A stretch of DNA of 39,673 bases. Source: an uncultured Acidimicrobiales bacterium. Lineage in GTDB: Bacteria; Actinomycetota; Acidimicrobiia; Acidimicrobiales; UBA10347. Shown piece after piece: positions 23,481 to 31,289 of the stretch. Position 1 is the first letter of the stretch. Each line of letters starts with the position of its first letter. The DNA is taken from the NCBI GenBank assembly GCA_937941245.1, contig CALDYC010000068.1, positions 1 through 39,673 on the forward strand. Reading direction: 5' to 3'. The translations under genes were made by a program, and so were the position numbers. The notes beneath the pieces are model-generated. The model was not told the DNA's origin, did not search any database, and saw only the letters and a list, made by a program, of their open reading frames with translations.

Positions 23481-23819
23481 TCAGACGTAAACCGACTCTT
23501 TGCCGAGGTCCTTCACGAGCAAGTAGTAGAACACGGGGCGCATCTTGTTGCGGCGGCTCTTGCCAATCTTGGTGACAGCCTTTGCGAGTGCCTTGTCAAG
23601 TGCTGGGCCGTCTGCGCAGCCCAACTTCTTGATCAGCAGGTTCTTTTTGATCGTCTCAAGCTCGCTCTTTTGAGCAGCGGCGACGAGTGATGCATCGCGG
23701 TTGTACAGCGATGGACCAAGCGATTTAGCGATCGCTTCGAGAAGCGGACGGTCAACGCCGATCTTCTGCTCTTTCATTTGGACGATGCAACGCTCAATGA
23801 CGTCGTCAAATTTGCTCAT
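23481..23819 (-). CDS. DUF2853 family protein
   Basis: 112 residues matching DUF2853: MSKFDDVIERC, AKSLGPSLYNRDASLVAAA, KKNLLIKKLGCADGPALDKAL, IGKSRRNKMRPVFYYLLVKDLGKESVYV. The family is small, soluble and Lys-rich, with no known activity. The start is secure: AAGGAG lies 7 nt before the ATG. It is monocistronic, with its own terminator at 23412-23446. Confidence 0.9.
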   Translation of the reverse strand: MSKFDDVIERCIVQMKEQKIGVDRPLLEAIAKSLGPSLYNRDASLVAAAQKSELETIKKNLLIKKLGCADGPALDKALAKAVTKIGKSRRNKMRPVFYYLLVKDLGKESVYV

Positions 23820-23893
23820 GATGTGTCTCCTTGGGATGTGTTATCCCGCCTGATGCCAAAACCCTAATCGGATCGACCGGAGCAAGTGCGGTA

Positions 23894-24403
23894 TCAACGT
23901 CGATTGGGCTGTTGCACCGACTGGGCGAGCGCGTCGAGGCGAGCCTCGAGTTCCTGCGCTCGACGCGACGATCGCTTTCGCCGGTCTACGAACGCAGCAG
24001 ACATCGTGCCGCACCTCGCCAGTGCCTCGTTGTCTCCGGAGAGCTTCGGGACCGGTAACGCTTCAGGTTGCTGATCATCAGCGGCGATCTCGACTTCGCC
24101 GACTGGCGAAACAGTTGCAGCGACCGCGGCCACAGGCTGCTCGCGCCCATTGCGCCTGGCGTGGGCCATCTGCGCGACCATGGCTGCGATCTCGGCTTCG
24201 TCTGGGACAACAACCTGCAATCGCCGATTGCCACGGCATCGGCTGGCAGGCGACGGAGCCGCCACCTCACTCGCAAACCCCTGCAGGCTGTCGGCTCTGT
24301 GGCTGTGATCGGCCATGGGTGACGAGGTCGAGGCCACCTCGATGAGGAAGCTCGCAAACGAAAGTTCGTCTGCGACCCGGTCAGATACTGTTTGGTCGCC
24401 CAT
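23894..24403 (-). CDS. Hypothetical protein, Ala-rich with C-terminal coiled coil
   Basis: 169 residues, no family recognised. It starts at ATG 24403 with a GAGGTG ribosome site close upstream, which supports translation. The middle is Ala/Val/Pro-rich (EAEIAAMVAQMAHARRN, then AAVAATVSPVGEVEIAADD). The end is a basic, helical stretch (RRKRSSRRAQELEARLDALAQSV) that could form a coiled coil. It occupies most of the 675-bp space between DUF2853 and the small 24494 gene. Overlapping plus-strand ORFs are poorer candidates. Function unknown. Confidence 0.5.
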   Translation of the reverse strand: MGDQTVSDRVADELSFASFLIEVASTSSPMADHSHRADSLQGFASEVAAPSPASRCRGNRRLQVVVPDEAEIAAMVAQMAHARRNGREQPVAAVAATVSPVGEVEIAADDQQPEALPVPKLSGDNEALARCGTMSAAFVDRRKRSSRRAQELEARLDALAQSVQQPNRR

Positions 24404-24493
24404 ACACCTCTATCGGCAGGATCGTGACCGACTTGACCCCAGCTGGGTCAATCGCTACAACACCACACGAAATCGCGACAACGAACCAACACC

Positions 24494-24691
24494 ATGGCCA
24501 AAACCCCACGAAAGCTGAAGCGAGCTCGGTCTCGCCATGCAAAGTCCTGCGAGGGCAAGCAGGCACACCGTTCCAAGAAGGAAGCCCAAGACACCGCCAC
24601 CAAGCTCCGGTCCGAGCGCGGTCGACGCAATCTGGTTGCGTACAACTGCCAAGAGTGCGGGAAATGGCATCTGGGCAACAAGGCCCGCTGA
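24494..24691 (+). CDS. Small basic zinc-finger-like protein
   Basis: 65 residues, Lys/Arg-rich. A Cys at residue 19 is followed by GKQAHRSKKEAQDTATKLR, then a C-terminal YNCQECGKWHLGNK with a CxxC and a nearby His, so one zinc could be held by two or three Cys and the His. Similar short proteins with a final CxxCxxWHLT-type tail occur in phages and actinobacteria without a known role. Likely nucleic-acid binding, from charge alone. No ribosome site is obvious before the ATG. Confidence 0.6.
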   Translation: MAKTPRKLKRARSRHAKSCEGKQAHRSKKEAQDTATKLRSERGRRNLVAYNCQECGKWHLGNKAR

Positions 24692-24763
24692 GCTGCGCTC
24701 AGTCTCACCGCAGCGGTTATTGACGGTGAGCCACACACGGCACACGCGATATCTTGCACGCCA

Positions 24764-25690
24764 ATGCCCCACGGACTTCAGGCAACCAATCTTCACAAGC
24801 ACTTCGGAGCGATCCAGGCACTGAATGGATTGTCACTCGCCGTCGAGCCAGGACAGCTGATCGGCTTCCTCGGTCCGAATGGGGCTGGCAAGACCACCAC
24901 CATGCGGGCAATTGTCGGGTTGACATCGGTCGACGACGGGTCAATCACGTGGAACAACACGCCAGTCACCACCGAGGACCGCAAACGAATCGGCTACATG
25001 CCGCAGGACCGGGGGCTTTACCCACGCATGAAGGTGCACGAGCACATTACGTTCATCGGTCGGCTGGCGGGGCTTGCCCCCAACATCGCCGACCGTCGGG
25101 CCGAGCAATGGTGCGAGCGGGTTGGCCTGTCGGATCGGAGCGACGACCTCATCCAAGAGTTGTCGACCGGTAACCAGCAGCGGGTACAGCTCGCTGTTGC
25201 GCTGGTTCACGAACCTGAACTTCTCATTCTCGACGAACCCTTCGCTGGGTTAGATCCAGTTGCGGTGTCCATGCTCAGCGATGTCATGCACGAACAAGTC
25301 GCTCGCGGCACGAGCGTGATCTTTTCGAGCCATCAGCTCGATCTCGTCCAGGACCTCACCGAACAAGTGACGATCGTCGCAAACGGCACAACCCAGGCGA
25401 CCGGACACGTCACTGAACTGCGAGAGCGTTCACCGGTACGCAAGCTGCGTATCGATTGGCGAGAACCTGCACCCGATTGGCGCCCCGACGGCGCTACCCG
25501 CATCGAAACCGGCACACCGTCATTGGCGACTCACACGACCACGTTCGAGCTCCCGGCCGACGCAGATCCAGCAGCCCTCATCGCACAGGCCAGCACCCAC
25601 GGCGCGATCGCCTCGGTGACCTACGAGCCACCACCACTTAGCGATGTATTCCTCGGGCTCGTGGGCGAGCCGATTGGTTCGGCGACGTGA
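24764..25690 (+). CDS. ABC transporter ATP-binding protein (NatA-like)
   Basis: 308 residues. Walker A is GPNGAGKTT (about 42-50), the Q-loop is in YMPQDRGLY, Walker B is LLILDEPFAGLDP, and the switch His is in FSSHQLD. The signature reads LSTGNQQRVQLA rather than LSGGQ, as in several NatA/DrrA-type exporter ATPases. The last 80 residues form a DrrA-type C-terminal domain. It is coupled to the permease that follows with an overlap at TGATG. Substrate is unknown: sodium, drugs or lipids are options in the family. TATCTT lies 8 nt before the ATG. Confidence 0.92.
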   Translation: MPHGLQATNLHKHFGAIQALNGLSLAVEPGQLIGFLGPNGAGKTTTMRAIVGLTSVDDGSITWNNTPVTTEDRKRIGYMPQDRGLYPRMKVHEHITFIGRLAGLAPNIADRRAEQWCERVGLSDRSDDLIQELSTGNQQRVQLAVALVHEPELLILDEPFAGLDPVAVSMLSDVMHEQVARGTSVIFSSHQLDLVQDLTEQVTIVANGTTQATGHVTELRERSPVRKLRIDWREPAPDWRPDGATRIETGTPSLATHTTTFELPADADPAALIAQASTHGAIASVTYEPPPLSDVFLGLVGEPIGSAT

Positions 25691-26880
25691 TGCGGTCCCA
25701 GTGGATCGAAGTTGCACGACGCGAGATCACAACCCGCGGGCGAACCAAGGCATTCAGAATCGTCACCGCCTTTATCGCACTCGCTGCGATTGCAGGGCCG
25801 GTCGTTGCTGCGCTGTGGCCCGAAAGCGACGGCGCGCTGCGCGACGTTCAGCTAGCGGTGTCTGTCGATGTCGACAACGCCTTTATCGATCGGCTTGATG
25901 TACTCGTCGAAGGTCGCCTGAACGTCTCAATCGACACCGTGAACGACCCGAGCGAGCTCGAGCGCGTGGTTGCGAGCGGCAGTGCAGATGTTGCGGTCTT
26001 GAGTGGACCTGAATTGTTTTGGCGTCGGAACGTCGATACCGAACTCGATGCATTGATCCGAGTAGCGCTCAACCAGGCTGAGACGCTCGAACGTGCCCAA
26101 CAAGCCGGAATCGACGAGCAGACGTTGACGTCGGTCCTCACGCCCACGCAGGTCCCCGAGCGATTCAGCAACCCAAGCGACACCACGAACAATTTCCGCG
26201 ACGCCATCACCTTTGCCGGGCTGTTGATCGCGTTCATGGTCCCACAGGTATTCGGCCAACTCACGTTGATGAGCGTGGTTGAAGAGAAGTCGACCCGGGT
26301 CATTGAGGTGCTACTCAGCCATATCCGGCCGAGTTCGTTGCTCGCTGGCAAGGTGGCGGGCATTGTGGTGCTTGCGCTGATTCAGGTCGGGCTGCTGATC
26401 GGTGGACTGTTCGCTGGTCTGGCGTTGACCTCGGCCGTCTCGGTTCCATCGTCGGTATGGCAGTTCATCCCGATTCTTGGCGTTGGGTTGGTGTCGGGGC
26501 TTTTGATCTACACCACGTTGTTTGCCCTGTTCGGCTCATTGATTTCGCGTATGGAAGATGCCTCGCAGGTGATCATGCCGCTCTACATCCCGCTCTTTGT
26601 CGGCTATTTCGTCGGACAAAGCGCGATCATCGGCAGCGCCAATTCATTGCTACCTCGTATTCTCACGTTCGTGCCGTTGACAGCTCCCATGCTTTTGCCG
26701 GTTCGAGTTATCCAAGGTGGCATCGCGCCATGGGAGGTCGCGGTGTCGATCCTGTTGATGGCCGCGTGTGTGGTCGGTTTGCTGCGACTTGCTGGCCGCG
26801 TGTACGAGGTCACGTTGCTTCGGACCGGCTCGCGAATCAGCTGGCGAGATCTGTTCAGCTCGATGCGGGCCGCAAACTAA
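25690..26880 (+). CDS. ABC-2 type permease (NatB-like)
   Basis: About 396 residues. A cytoplasmic start (SQWIEVARREITTRGRTKAF) leads to helix 1 at about 20-42. A large outer domain of about 120 residues follows, then five membrane helices. The second helix is followed by VVEEKSTRVIEVLLSHIRPSSLLAGKVAG, the signature loop of NatB/ABC-2 exporters. It starts on the ATG at 25690 (TGATG overlap) or on the GTG at 25687, with little difference. Partner of the preceding ATPase. Confidence 0.9.
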   Translation: MRSQWIEVARREITTRGRTKAFRIVTAFIALAAIAGPVVAALWPESDGALRDVQLAVSVDVDNAFIDRLDVLVEGRLNVSIDTVNDPSELERVVASGSADVAVLSGPELFWRRNVDTELDALIRVALNQAETLERAQQAGIDEQTLTSVLTPTQVPERFSNPSDTTNNFRDAITFAGLLIAFMVPQVFGQLTLMSVVEEKSTRVIEVLLSHIRPSSLLAGKVAGIVVLALIQVGLLIGGLFAGLALTSAVSVPSSVWQFIPILGVGLVSGLLIYTTLFALFGSLISRMEDASQVIMPLYIPLFVGYFVGQSAIIGSANSLLPRILTFVPLTAPMLLPVRVIQGGIAPWEVAVSILLMAACVVGLLRLAGRVYEVTLLRTGSRISWRDLFSSMRAAN

Positions 26881-26892
26881 TGACCATCGCCC

Positions 26893-26910
26893 CGAGGTTC
26901 ACGAACCTCG
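26893..26910. terminator. Short perfect inverted repeat between convergent genes
   Basis: CGAGGTTC-AC-GAACCTCG forms 8-bp arms, about 12 bp after the permease stop and overlapping the last codons of the convergent CoA-binding gene. It has no T-run on either strand, so termination is only a guess. Confidence 0.35.
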
Positions 26911-27378
26911 ACGGCGGCTAGAGATAACACCGGTATCGAAACCGGCCAGGTGCAGGCCACCGGCAAAGCGAGCGTGTTCGATCTTGGTGCATCGGTCCAT
27001 CACCACGCTCATGCCGGCGGAACGGGCGATATCTGCAGCAGGTTCGCTGACAATGCCGAGTTGGAGCCACAGGCATCGGGAGCCGACGGCGACCGCCTGC
27101 TCAGCGATGGTCGGGCAATCTTCGGCGCGCCGGAACACATCGACCATGTCCGGCACAACCGGAAGTGCATCGAGCGACGGATAGCACGGGATCCCATTGA
27201 TCTCAGTCTCGTTGGGGTTAACCGGATACAAGTCGTAGTCACAAATCGACGAAGCCAAATACGTGAGCACAAAATTGCTCGCACGCGATGGGTTCGCCGA
27301 GGCACCGACGATGGCGATCGATGTGGTGTCGTCCAGGATCTGTCGGCGTTCTGAAGCGCTTGGTGCCGTGTTGCTCAT
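26899..27378 (-). CDS. CoA-binding domain protein (YccU-like)
   Basis: 159 residues of the CoA_binding_2 family, a Rossmann fold like the N-terminal domain of succinyl-CoA synthetase alpha. Visible motifs: SIAIVGASANPSRASNFVLTYL (glycine-rich loop), YDLYPVNPNETEINGIPCYPSLDALP, VDVFRRAEDCPTIAEQAVAVG, LWLQLGIVSEPAADIA and VMDRCTKIEH. These small proteins bind CoA or a related nucleotide but have no assigned reaction. The start is ATG 27378. The track ORF continues to 28089, but that part is antisense to the lipoprotein gene and is rejected. Confidence 0.9.
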   Translation of the reverse strand: MSNTAPSASERRQILDDTTSIAIVGASANPSRASNFVLTYLASSICDYDLYPVNPNETEINGIPCYPSLDALPVVPDMVDVFRRAEDCPTIAEQAVAVGSRCLWLQLGIVSEPAADIARSAGMSVVMDRCTKIEHARFAGGLHLAGFDTGVISSRRRGS

Positions 27379-27385
27379 CGGGCCA

Positions 27386-27411
27386 GTGTTGCTCAGATTC
27401 TGACGCAACAC
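27386..27411. promoter_or_regulatory. 26-bp near-perfect palindrome in divergent CoA-binding/lipoprotein region
   Basis: GTGTTGCTCAGA-T-TCTGAcGCAACAC has 12-bp arms with one extra C. It sits 8 bp before the CoA-binding start and 26 bp before the lipoprotein start. The GTGTTGCTCA half also occurs at 27368-27377. A shared operator is the simplest reading. Confidence 0.5.
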
Positions 27412-27436
27412 ATCCCAAACGGGGCAAACTCTCCAC

Positions 27437-28246
27437 ATGTTCAGGATCTCCCATTTGTTGTGCGCCGTCGTGTCCCTTCTGGCGCTTGTTACCGCATGTT
27501 CAGCTGCGCCCTCGATTGAAATCGCTGACGAATTCTCTTCTTCCGACACCGCCGCTTCGGACTCCGACCCCGATCCGGGTGAGTCGACTGCGGGCGAGCC
27601 AGAACTCGATCCTGGCGATGCTGACCAAGACCCAACCAGCACCACCGACGCTGCCGCTTCCGGAAGCACTGACAACGATGACGATGACGCAGTGGCAGAC
27701 CCAAACCGCGAAGAGACCAACGCGGGGGAACCTGCTGCTAGCGCCGCTGACGACCAACTTGGCGACGGCGACGCGAGCAAAGTCGACGATGCTGCGACCG
27801 TGCCCACCGGCGACAACGTGGCTTCACTCGTCACCGACTGCGAATCGACCGCCACCGAATCAACCGCCACCGAATCGACCAGCGCCGGGGCCATCAGCGC
27901 CAGGGCTACCAGCGATATGGCCTGCGACATCTTGTTGTCGATCTCTATGCCCGACAGCGACCTCGAAGCAATCGCTCTTGGCTGCGGCGGTCGCGGTGCG
28001 GCGTTCGACTCGTTCTGCACTGAAGGCATCGAGGTTGCGGGCCCCGACTCGATCTGGTTCAGCGACGACAGCCCCGGCATTGGCGACATCGTCGCCGGGT
28101 GCGAGGCCGGCGATATGACCTCGTGCGACTTCCTGTACTTTCGCTCTGACTACGACAGCGAACTTGAGCAGGTCGGCAATAGCTGTGGCGGCAGAATCGA
28201 CATCGCTATTCCTGACTGTCGCACCGCCCTAGCGACCCAAAGCTGA
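27437..28246 (+). CDS. Acidic secreted lipoprotein, unknown function
   Basis: 269 residues. The N-terminus is a lipoprotein signal (MFRISHLLCAVVSLLALVTACS) with the lipobox VTAC and lipidated Cys at 21. Residues 25-160 are a strongly acidic Asp/Glu/Ser/Thr/Pro/Ala linker with a short TEST/TATEST repeat. The C-terminal 110 residues contain eight Cys: two CGG sites (LGCGGRG, SCGGRID) and pairs such as CEAGDMTSCDFLYFRSDYDSELE. These look like a small disulfide-rich domain made of two related halves. I recognise no named family. It should sit on the outer face of the membrane. Divergent from the CoA-binding gene. Confidence 0.8.
   Translation: MFRISHLLCAVVSLLALVTACSAAPSIEIADEFSSSDTAASDSDPDPGESTAGEPELDPGDADQDPTSTTDAAASGSTDNDDDDAVADPNREETNAGEPAASAADDQLGDGDASKVDDAATVPTGDNVASLVTDCESTATESTATESTSAGAISARATSDMACDILLSISMPDSDLEAIALGCGGRGAAFDSFCTEGIEVAGPDSIWFSDDSPGIGDIVAGCEAGDMTSCDFLYFRSDYDSELEQVGNSCGGRIDIAIPDCRTALATQS
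27842..27880 (+). repeat. 15-bp tandem repeat inside lipoprotein linker
   Basis: Two full copies and one partial copy of GAATCGACCGCCACC (second copy with G to A at the sixth base) encode ESTAT repeats in the linker. The unit length is a multiple of three, so copy-number change would keep the frame. Confidence 0.75.
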
Positions 28247-28271
28247 TTCGCCGGCCGTTCAGGTCACCGGT

Positions 28272-29558
28272 TCAGCTGACGGCGGATGCCAGGGCCCGAT
28301 CGAGGTCCCAGATCAGGTCATCGAGGTCCTCGAGTCCGACCGACAACCGAATCATGTCCGTGCCGACCCCCGCGGCCTCGAGTTCAGCGTCGCTCATTTG
28401 TTGGTGGGTTGTAGACGCGGGGTGAATCACCAACGTTCGGGCATCGCCAACGTTCGCCAGGTGGCTGACCAAAGTCAGACCCTCGATGAACCTCCGTCCT
28501 GCTTCTCGGCCGCCCTTGACCCCAAACGTGAAGATCGCACCGGCGCCATTCGGTAGATACTTCGCTGCGAGCGACCGGTACGGCGACGCTTCGAGGTCGG
28601 CGTGAGCCACCCAGCCAACTCGGGGATCGTCATCGAGCCAGCGGGCAACCGCTTGGGCATTGGCCACGTGGGCATCCATGCGCAGGCCAAGTGTTTCGAG
28701 ACCCTGCAGCAACAAGAACGAGTTGAAAGGCGACAACGCTGCGCCGACGTCGCGCAGCTGCTCTGACCTCATCGCGGTACAAAACGCATACTCGCCGAAA
28801 TTCGCATGCCACCGCAGCCCGTTGTAGGACGGAATCGGTTCGGTCATCCGAGGGAAACGGCCCGAGGACCAATCGAATGTTCCAGCTTCAGCGACCACTC
28901 CTCCGATTGTCGTGCCGTGGCCGCCGATGAATTTGGTGGCCGAGTGCATGACGATGTCGGCACCCCATTCCATCGGCCGACAGAGCCATGGCGTTGCAAA
29001 GGTCGAGTCCGTCATCAGCGGAAGCCCATGGCTGTGCGCAACATCGGACAGCAGTTCAAGGTCTGCGACCGCGCCCGAGGGATTTCCAATAACTTCAGTA
29101 AACAGCACCCTGGTGTTTGGCCGAATCGCTTCTGCGAACGCCTCTGCATCGGTATTGGCCACGAAGGTCGTCTCGACACCGAGTCTCGCCATTGTGATGT
29201 TGAGCAGTGTGTGGCTTCCTCCATAGATCCCAGCAGCAGCAACGATGTGATCCCCAGCACCGCACAGAGTCGTGAGCGCTAAAAAAGTTGCTGCCTGGCC
29301 GCTCGCCGTAGCTACCGCCCCGATTGCGCCTTCGAGGCTGGCCATGCGTTCTTCGAACGCAGCCGTCGTTGGGTTAGAAATACGGCTGTAAATCGTGCCG
29401 TACTTTTGCAATGCAAACAGGTCCGCTGCGTCGGCAGTGTCTTCGAACACGAAACTTGTTGACTGATAGATCGGCACCGCCCGAGCGCCGGTCGCCGAGT
29501 CCGGCTGCCCCCCTGCATGCAAGCTCCGTGTCTTGAATCCGAACGTGCGGTCAGTCAT
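28272..29558 (-). CDS. metY: O-acetylhomoserine sulfhydrylase
   Basis: 428 residues, Cys/Met-metabolism PLP family. MetY makes homocysteine from O-acetylhomoserine and sulfide. The N-terminus FKTRSLHAGGQPD, YSRISNPTTAAFEERMA, the SGQAATFLAL stretch, MTDSTFATPWLCRP and the PLP-lysine site SATKFIGGHGTTIGG are typical. Length (about 430) and the extended KYGTIYSRISNPT loop fit MetY rather than MetB or MetC. Methionine gamma-lyase remains a weaker alternative. The start ATG 29558 lies 14 bp after the HAD stop; the track start at 29681 is inside that gene. A TACGTT box lies 6 nt before the ATG, so it may be leaderless from its own promoter. Confidence 0.9.
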   Translation of the reverse strand: MTDRTFGFKTRSLHAGGQPDSATGARAVPIYQSTSFVFEDTADAADLFALQKYGTIYSRISNPTTAAFEERMASLEGAIGAVATASGQAATFLALTTLCGAGDHIVAAAGIYGGSHTLLNITMARLGVETTFVANTDAEAFAEAIRPNTRVLFTEVIGNPSGAVADLELLSDVAHSHGLPLMTDSTFATPWLCRPMEWGADIVMHSATKFIGGHGTTIGGVVAEAGTFDWSSGRFPRMTEPIPSYNGLRWHANFGEYAFCTAMRSEQLRDVGAALSPFNSFLLLQGLETLGLRMDAHVANAQAVARWLDDDPRVGWVAHADLEASPYRSLAAKYLPNGAGAIFTFGVKGGREAGRRFIEGLTLVSHLANVGDARTLVIHPASTTHQQMSDAELEAAGVGTDMIRLSVGLEDLDDLIWDLDRALASAVS

Positions 29559-29564
29559 GGCTCC

Positions 29565-29570
29565 AACGTA
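29565..29570 (-). promoter_or_regulatory. Putative -10 (TACGTT) of leaderless metY
   Basis: On the minus strand TACGTT ends 6 nt before the metY ATG, in the 13-bp gap after the HAD stop codon. GGAG is also present but only 2 nt from the ATG, too close for a normal ribosome site. Confidence 0.35.
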
Positions 29571-29571
29571 G

Positions 29572-30378
29572 TCAGACGCCGAGCACGTTCTCGATGTAGC
29601 CGGCCACACCGTCGTCGTCATTGAGGTCAGCGATGACGTCCGCAGATGCCCTGACGGCTTCGGTTGCATTGGCCATCGCAACTGCTGTCCCGGTCCAGCT
29701 GAACATACCGAGATCGTTCAGACCGTCTCCGAACGCGATCGTGTCGGCGGCGGCAACGTCGAGATGCTCAGCGAGTTCGCGCAAAGCAGGGCCCTTGTCG
29801 ACGCCGGCAGCGACGACCTCCACGACCGGAAAGCCGCCGTGGACTGCGTCGACCCGGTCGTCAACGAGACGCTGCACATCGCGGTCGAGGGTGTCGAGAT
29901 CGTCGCTTGCACGGTCAAAGAGTGCCAACCGTGTCACGACCTCAGACCGACGTCGTCGTTCGTCCAACGCATCGAGGTATGTGGTGACCGGCGCTGCTGG
30001 AGGCACCCGCTCGGCGAAGCCGTCCTCTTGCAACACACCTGACGGCGTGTCGAGGGCTATGCCGAGATCTGGCCGAGCTGAGCGCAGCACCGTGATCACT
30101 CGGTCAATGATCGCGACGGGCACAGTCACCGAGCGCAGCACCTCACCTGTGCTCATGTCGATGGTGTCGGCACCGTTGCCCATCACCACGAAGTCGACCG
30201 GCCCGACGAGCTCCAACGTCTCGTGTCGGATGGCCAACGGACGTCCGGTTGCCATCACGACGGTGACTCCGGCAGCTCGAAGCCGTTGCAACGCCTTCTG
30301 GGTGCGGTCACTGCATGTGTGGTCAGACCTCAGCAAGGTTCCATCGACGTCGAAGGCGGCAAGAACCGGGAGCACCAT
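29572..30378 (-). CDS. HAD-superfamily phosphatase, Cof type
   Basis: 268 residues. HAD motif I is FDVDGTLLRSD at residues 9-19 (nucleophile Asp and acid Asp), motif II is MATGRPL, motif III includes the VDKGPALRELAEHL lysine, and motif IV is IAFGDGLNDLGMF. The large type IIB cap lies between motifs II and III. Family members hydrolyse sugar phosphates, FMN and related compounds; specificity is not readable. ATG 30378 is chosen because the track start at 30750 runs over the divergent FAH gene. TAGCTT lies 7 nt upstream. Confidence 0.9.
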   Translation of the reverse strand: MVLPVLAAFDVDGTLLRSDHTCSDRTQKALQRLRAAGVTVVMATGRPLAIRHETLELVGPVDFVVMGNGADTIDMSTGEVLRSVTVPVAIIDRVITVLRSARPDLGIALDTPSGVLQEDGFAERVPPAAPVTTYLDALDERRRRSEVVTRLALFDRASDDLDTLDRDVQRLVDDRVDAVHGGFPVVEVVAAGVDKGPALRELAEHLDVAAADTIAFGDGLNDLGMFSWTGTAVAMANATEAVRASADVIADLNDDDGVAGYIENVLGV

Positions 30379-30385
30379 GGCGCCG

Positions 30386-30391
30386 AAGCTA
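30386..30391 (-). promoter_or_regulatory. Putative -10 (TAGCTT) of leaderless HAD gene
   Basis: TAGCTT on the minus strand ends 7 nt before the HAD phosphatase ATG, with no ribosome site between them. Confidence 0.3.
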
Positions 30392-30440
30392 CCGCGTTCG
30401 GCCGATCCAGCTCTTGGTGATTCGGGCGAGCTCGTGAGTC

Positions 30441-30456
30441 TGGTTGACTTCAACCA
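30441..30456. promoter_or_regulatory. 16-bp palindrome touching the FAH start codon
   Basis: TGGTTGA-CT-TCAACCA is a perfect inverted repeat whose last base is the A of the FAH ATG. Seven-bp arms with a 2-bp centre fit a dimeric repressor site better than an RNA hairpin. Confidence 0.45.
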
Positions 30457-31289
30457 TGCGCTTCCTCGGCTTCGACAACGGCACCAACCACATGATTGGA
30501 GTCCCACGCGGCGACCAGATCCACGAGTTGTGCTCCATTGACGAGTTCTACGACGATCCGTCAAGATGGCAGACGACGACGCCGCGGACCCCAGGCATCG
30601 ATTTGGTCGATGTGCGACAGATTCCGCCGGTGCCGAAAACAGCACGGGTGCTCTGTCTGGGCCTGAACTACGCATCGCACATCGCCGAGACCGGCCGAGA
30701 ACGCCCCGGTGCCCCGAACATTTTTGCCCGGTGGTACGCATCGTTGTCATGTGACGGCGACGAGGTCCCAGTACCGCCAGGTGACACCCGCTTCGATTGG
30801 GAATGTGAGCTCGCGGTGATCATCGGGGCCCCGCTGCGGCAGGTGGGCGCAGCTGACGCCATGGATGGCGTGCTCGGCTATACCTGTTTCAACGACATCA
30901 GCGCCCGGGGATATCAACGCCGGACCCCGCAATGGGCGCTTGGGAAGAACGCAGACCGGTCCGCTCCGATCGGTCCCCACGTCGTCAGTGCGGACGAGTT
31001 CGGTGATCCCTACGGGCGTCAAATCAGCACTCGAGTCAACGGTGTGACCCGACAGAACGGTTCTACCGACATGATGTTGTTCACCATCGCCGAAACGATC
31101 GAGTTCATCACCGCCTGCACCTCGCTCGCACCCGGCGACGTCATCGCTACTGGCACCCCATCGGGCGTCGGCGACAAGATGGATCCGCCTACCTACCTCA
31201 CTGCCGGAGACCTGGTCGAGGTCGAAATTGACGGTATCGGTGTGTTGCAGAGCAAGATTGTCGACACACCAACAACGGGAGTTCACTAA
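30456..31289 (+). CDS. Fumarylacetoacetate hydrolase (FAH) family protein
   Basis: 277 residues. The FAH catalytic core begins near residue 65 with ARVLCLGLNYASHIAETG. Metal ligands are seen in WECELAVIIG and CFNDISARGYQR, and the end has VIATGTPSGVG. Family reactions include C-C bond hydrolysis and decarboxylation of aromatic breakdown products; the substrate is open. The ATG at 30456 is chosen. The track start is a TTG at 30444. The stop overlaps the next gene by one base (TAATG), so it is an operon with the quinone reductase. Confidence 0.88.
   Translation: MRFLGFDNGTNHMIGVPRGDQIHELCSIDEFYDDPSRWQTTTPRTPGIDLVDVRQIPPVPKTARVLCLGLNYASHIAETGRERPGAPNIFARWYASLSCDGDEVPVPPGDTRFDWECELAVIIGAPLRQVGAADAMDGVLGYTCFNDISARGYQRRTPQWALGKNADRSAPIGPHVVSADEFGDPYGRQISTRVNGVTRQNGSTDMMLFTIAETIEFITACTSLAPGDVIATGTPSGVGDKMDPPTYLTAGDLVEVEIDGIGVLQSKIVDTPTTGVH

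Noticed and set aside
27379-28089. Minus-strand extension of the CoA-binding ORF (237 extra residues)
   Set aside because: It is Ser/Ala/Val-rich and exactly antisense to the lipoprotein gene, which has a clear lipobox. The CoA-binding family begins at the ATG 27378.
28272-29558. metY as methionine gamma-lyase
   Set aside because: The length near 430 residues and the extended region before YSRISNPT match O-acetylhomoserine sulfhydrylases better; kept as a weaker alternative only.
29621-30541. 306-residue plus-strand ORF
   Set aside because: Antisense of the HAD phosphatase; Ser/Thr/Arg-rich with no motifs.
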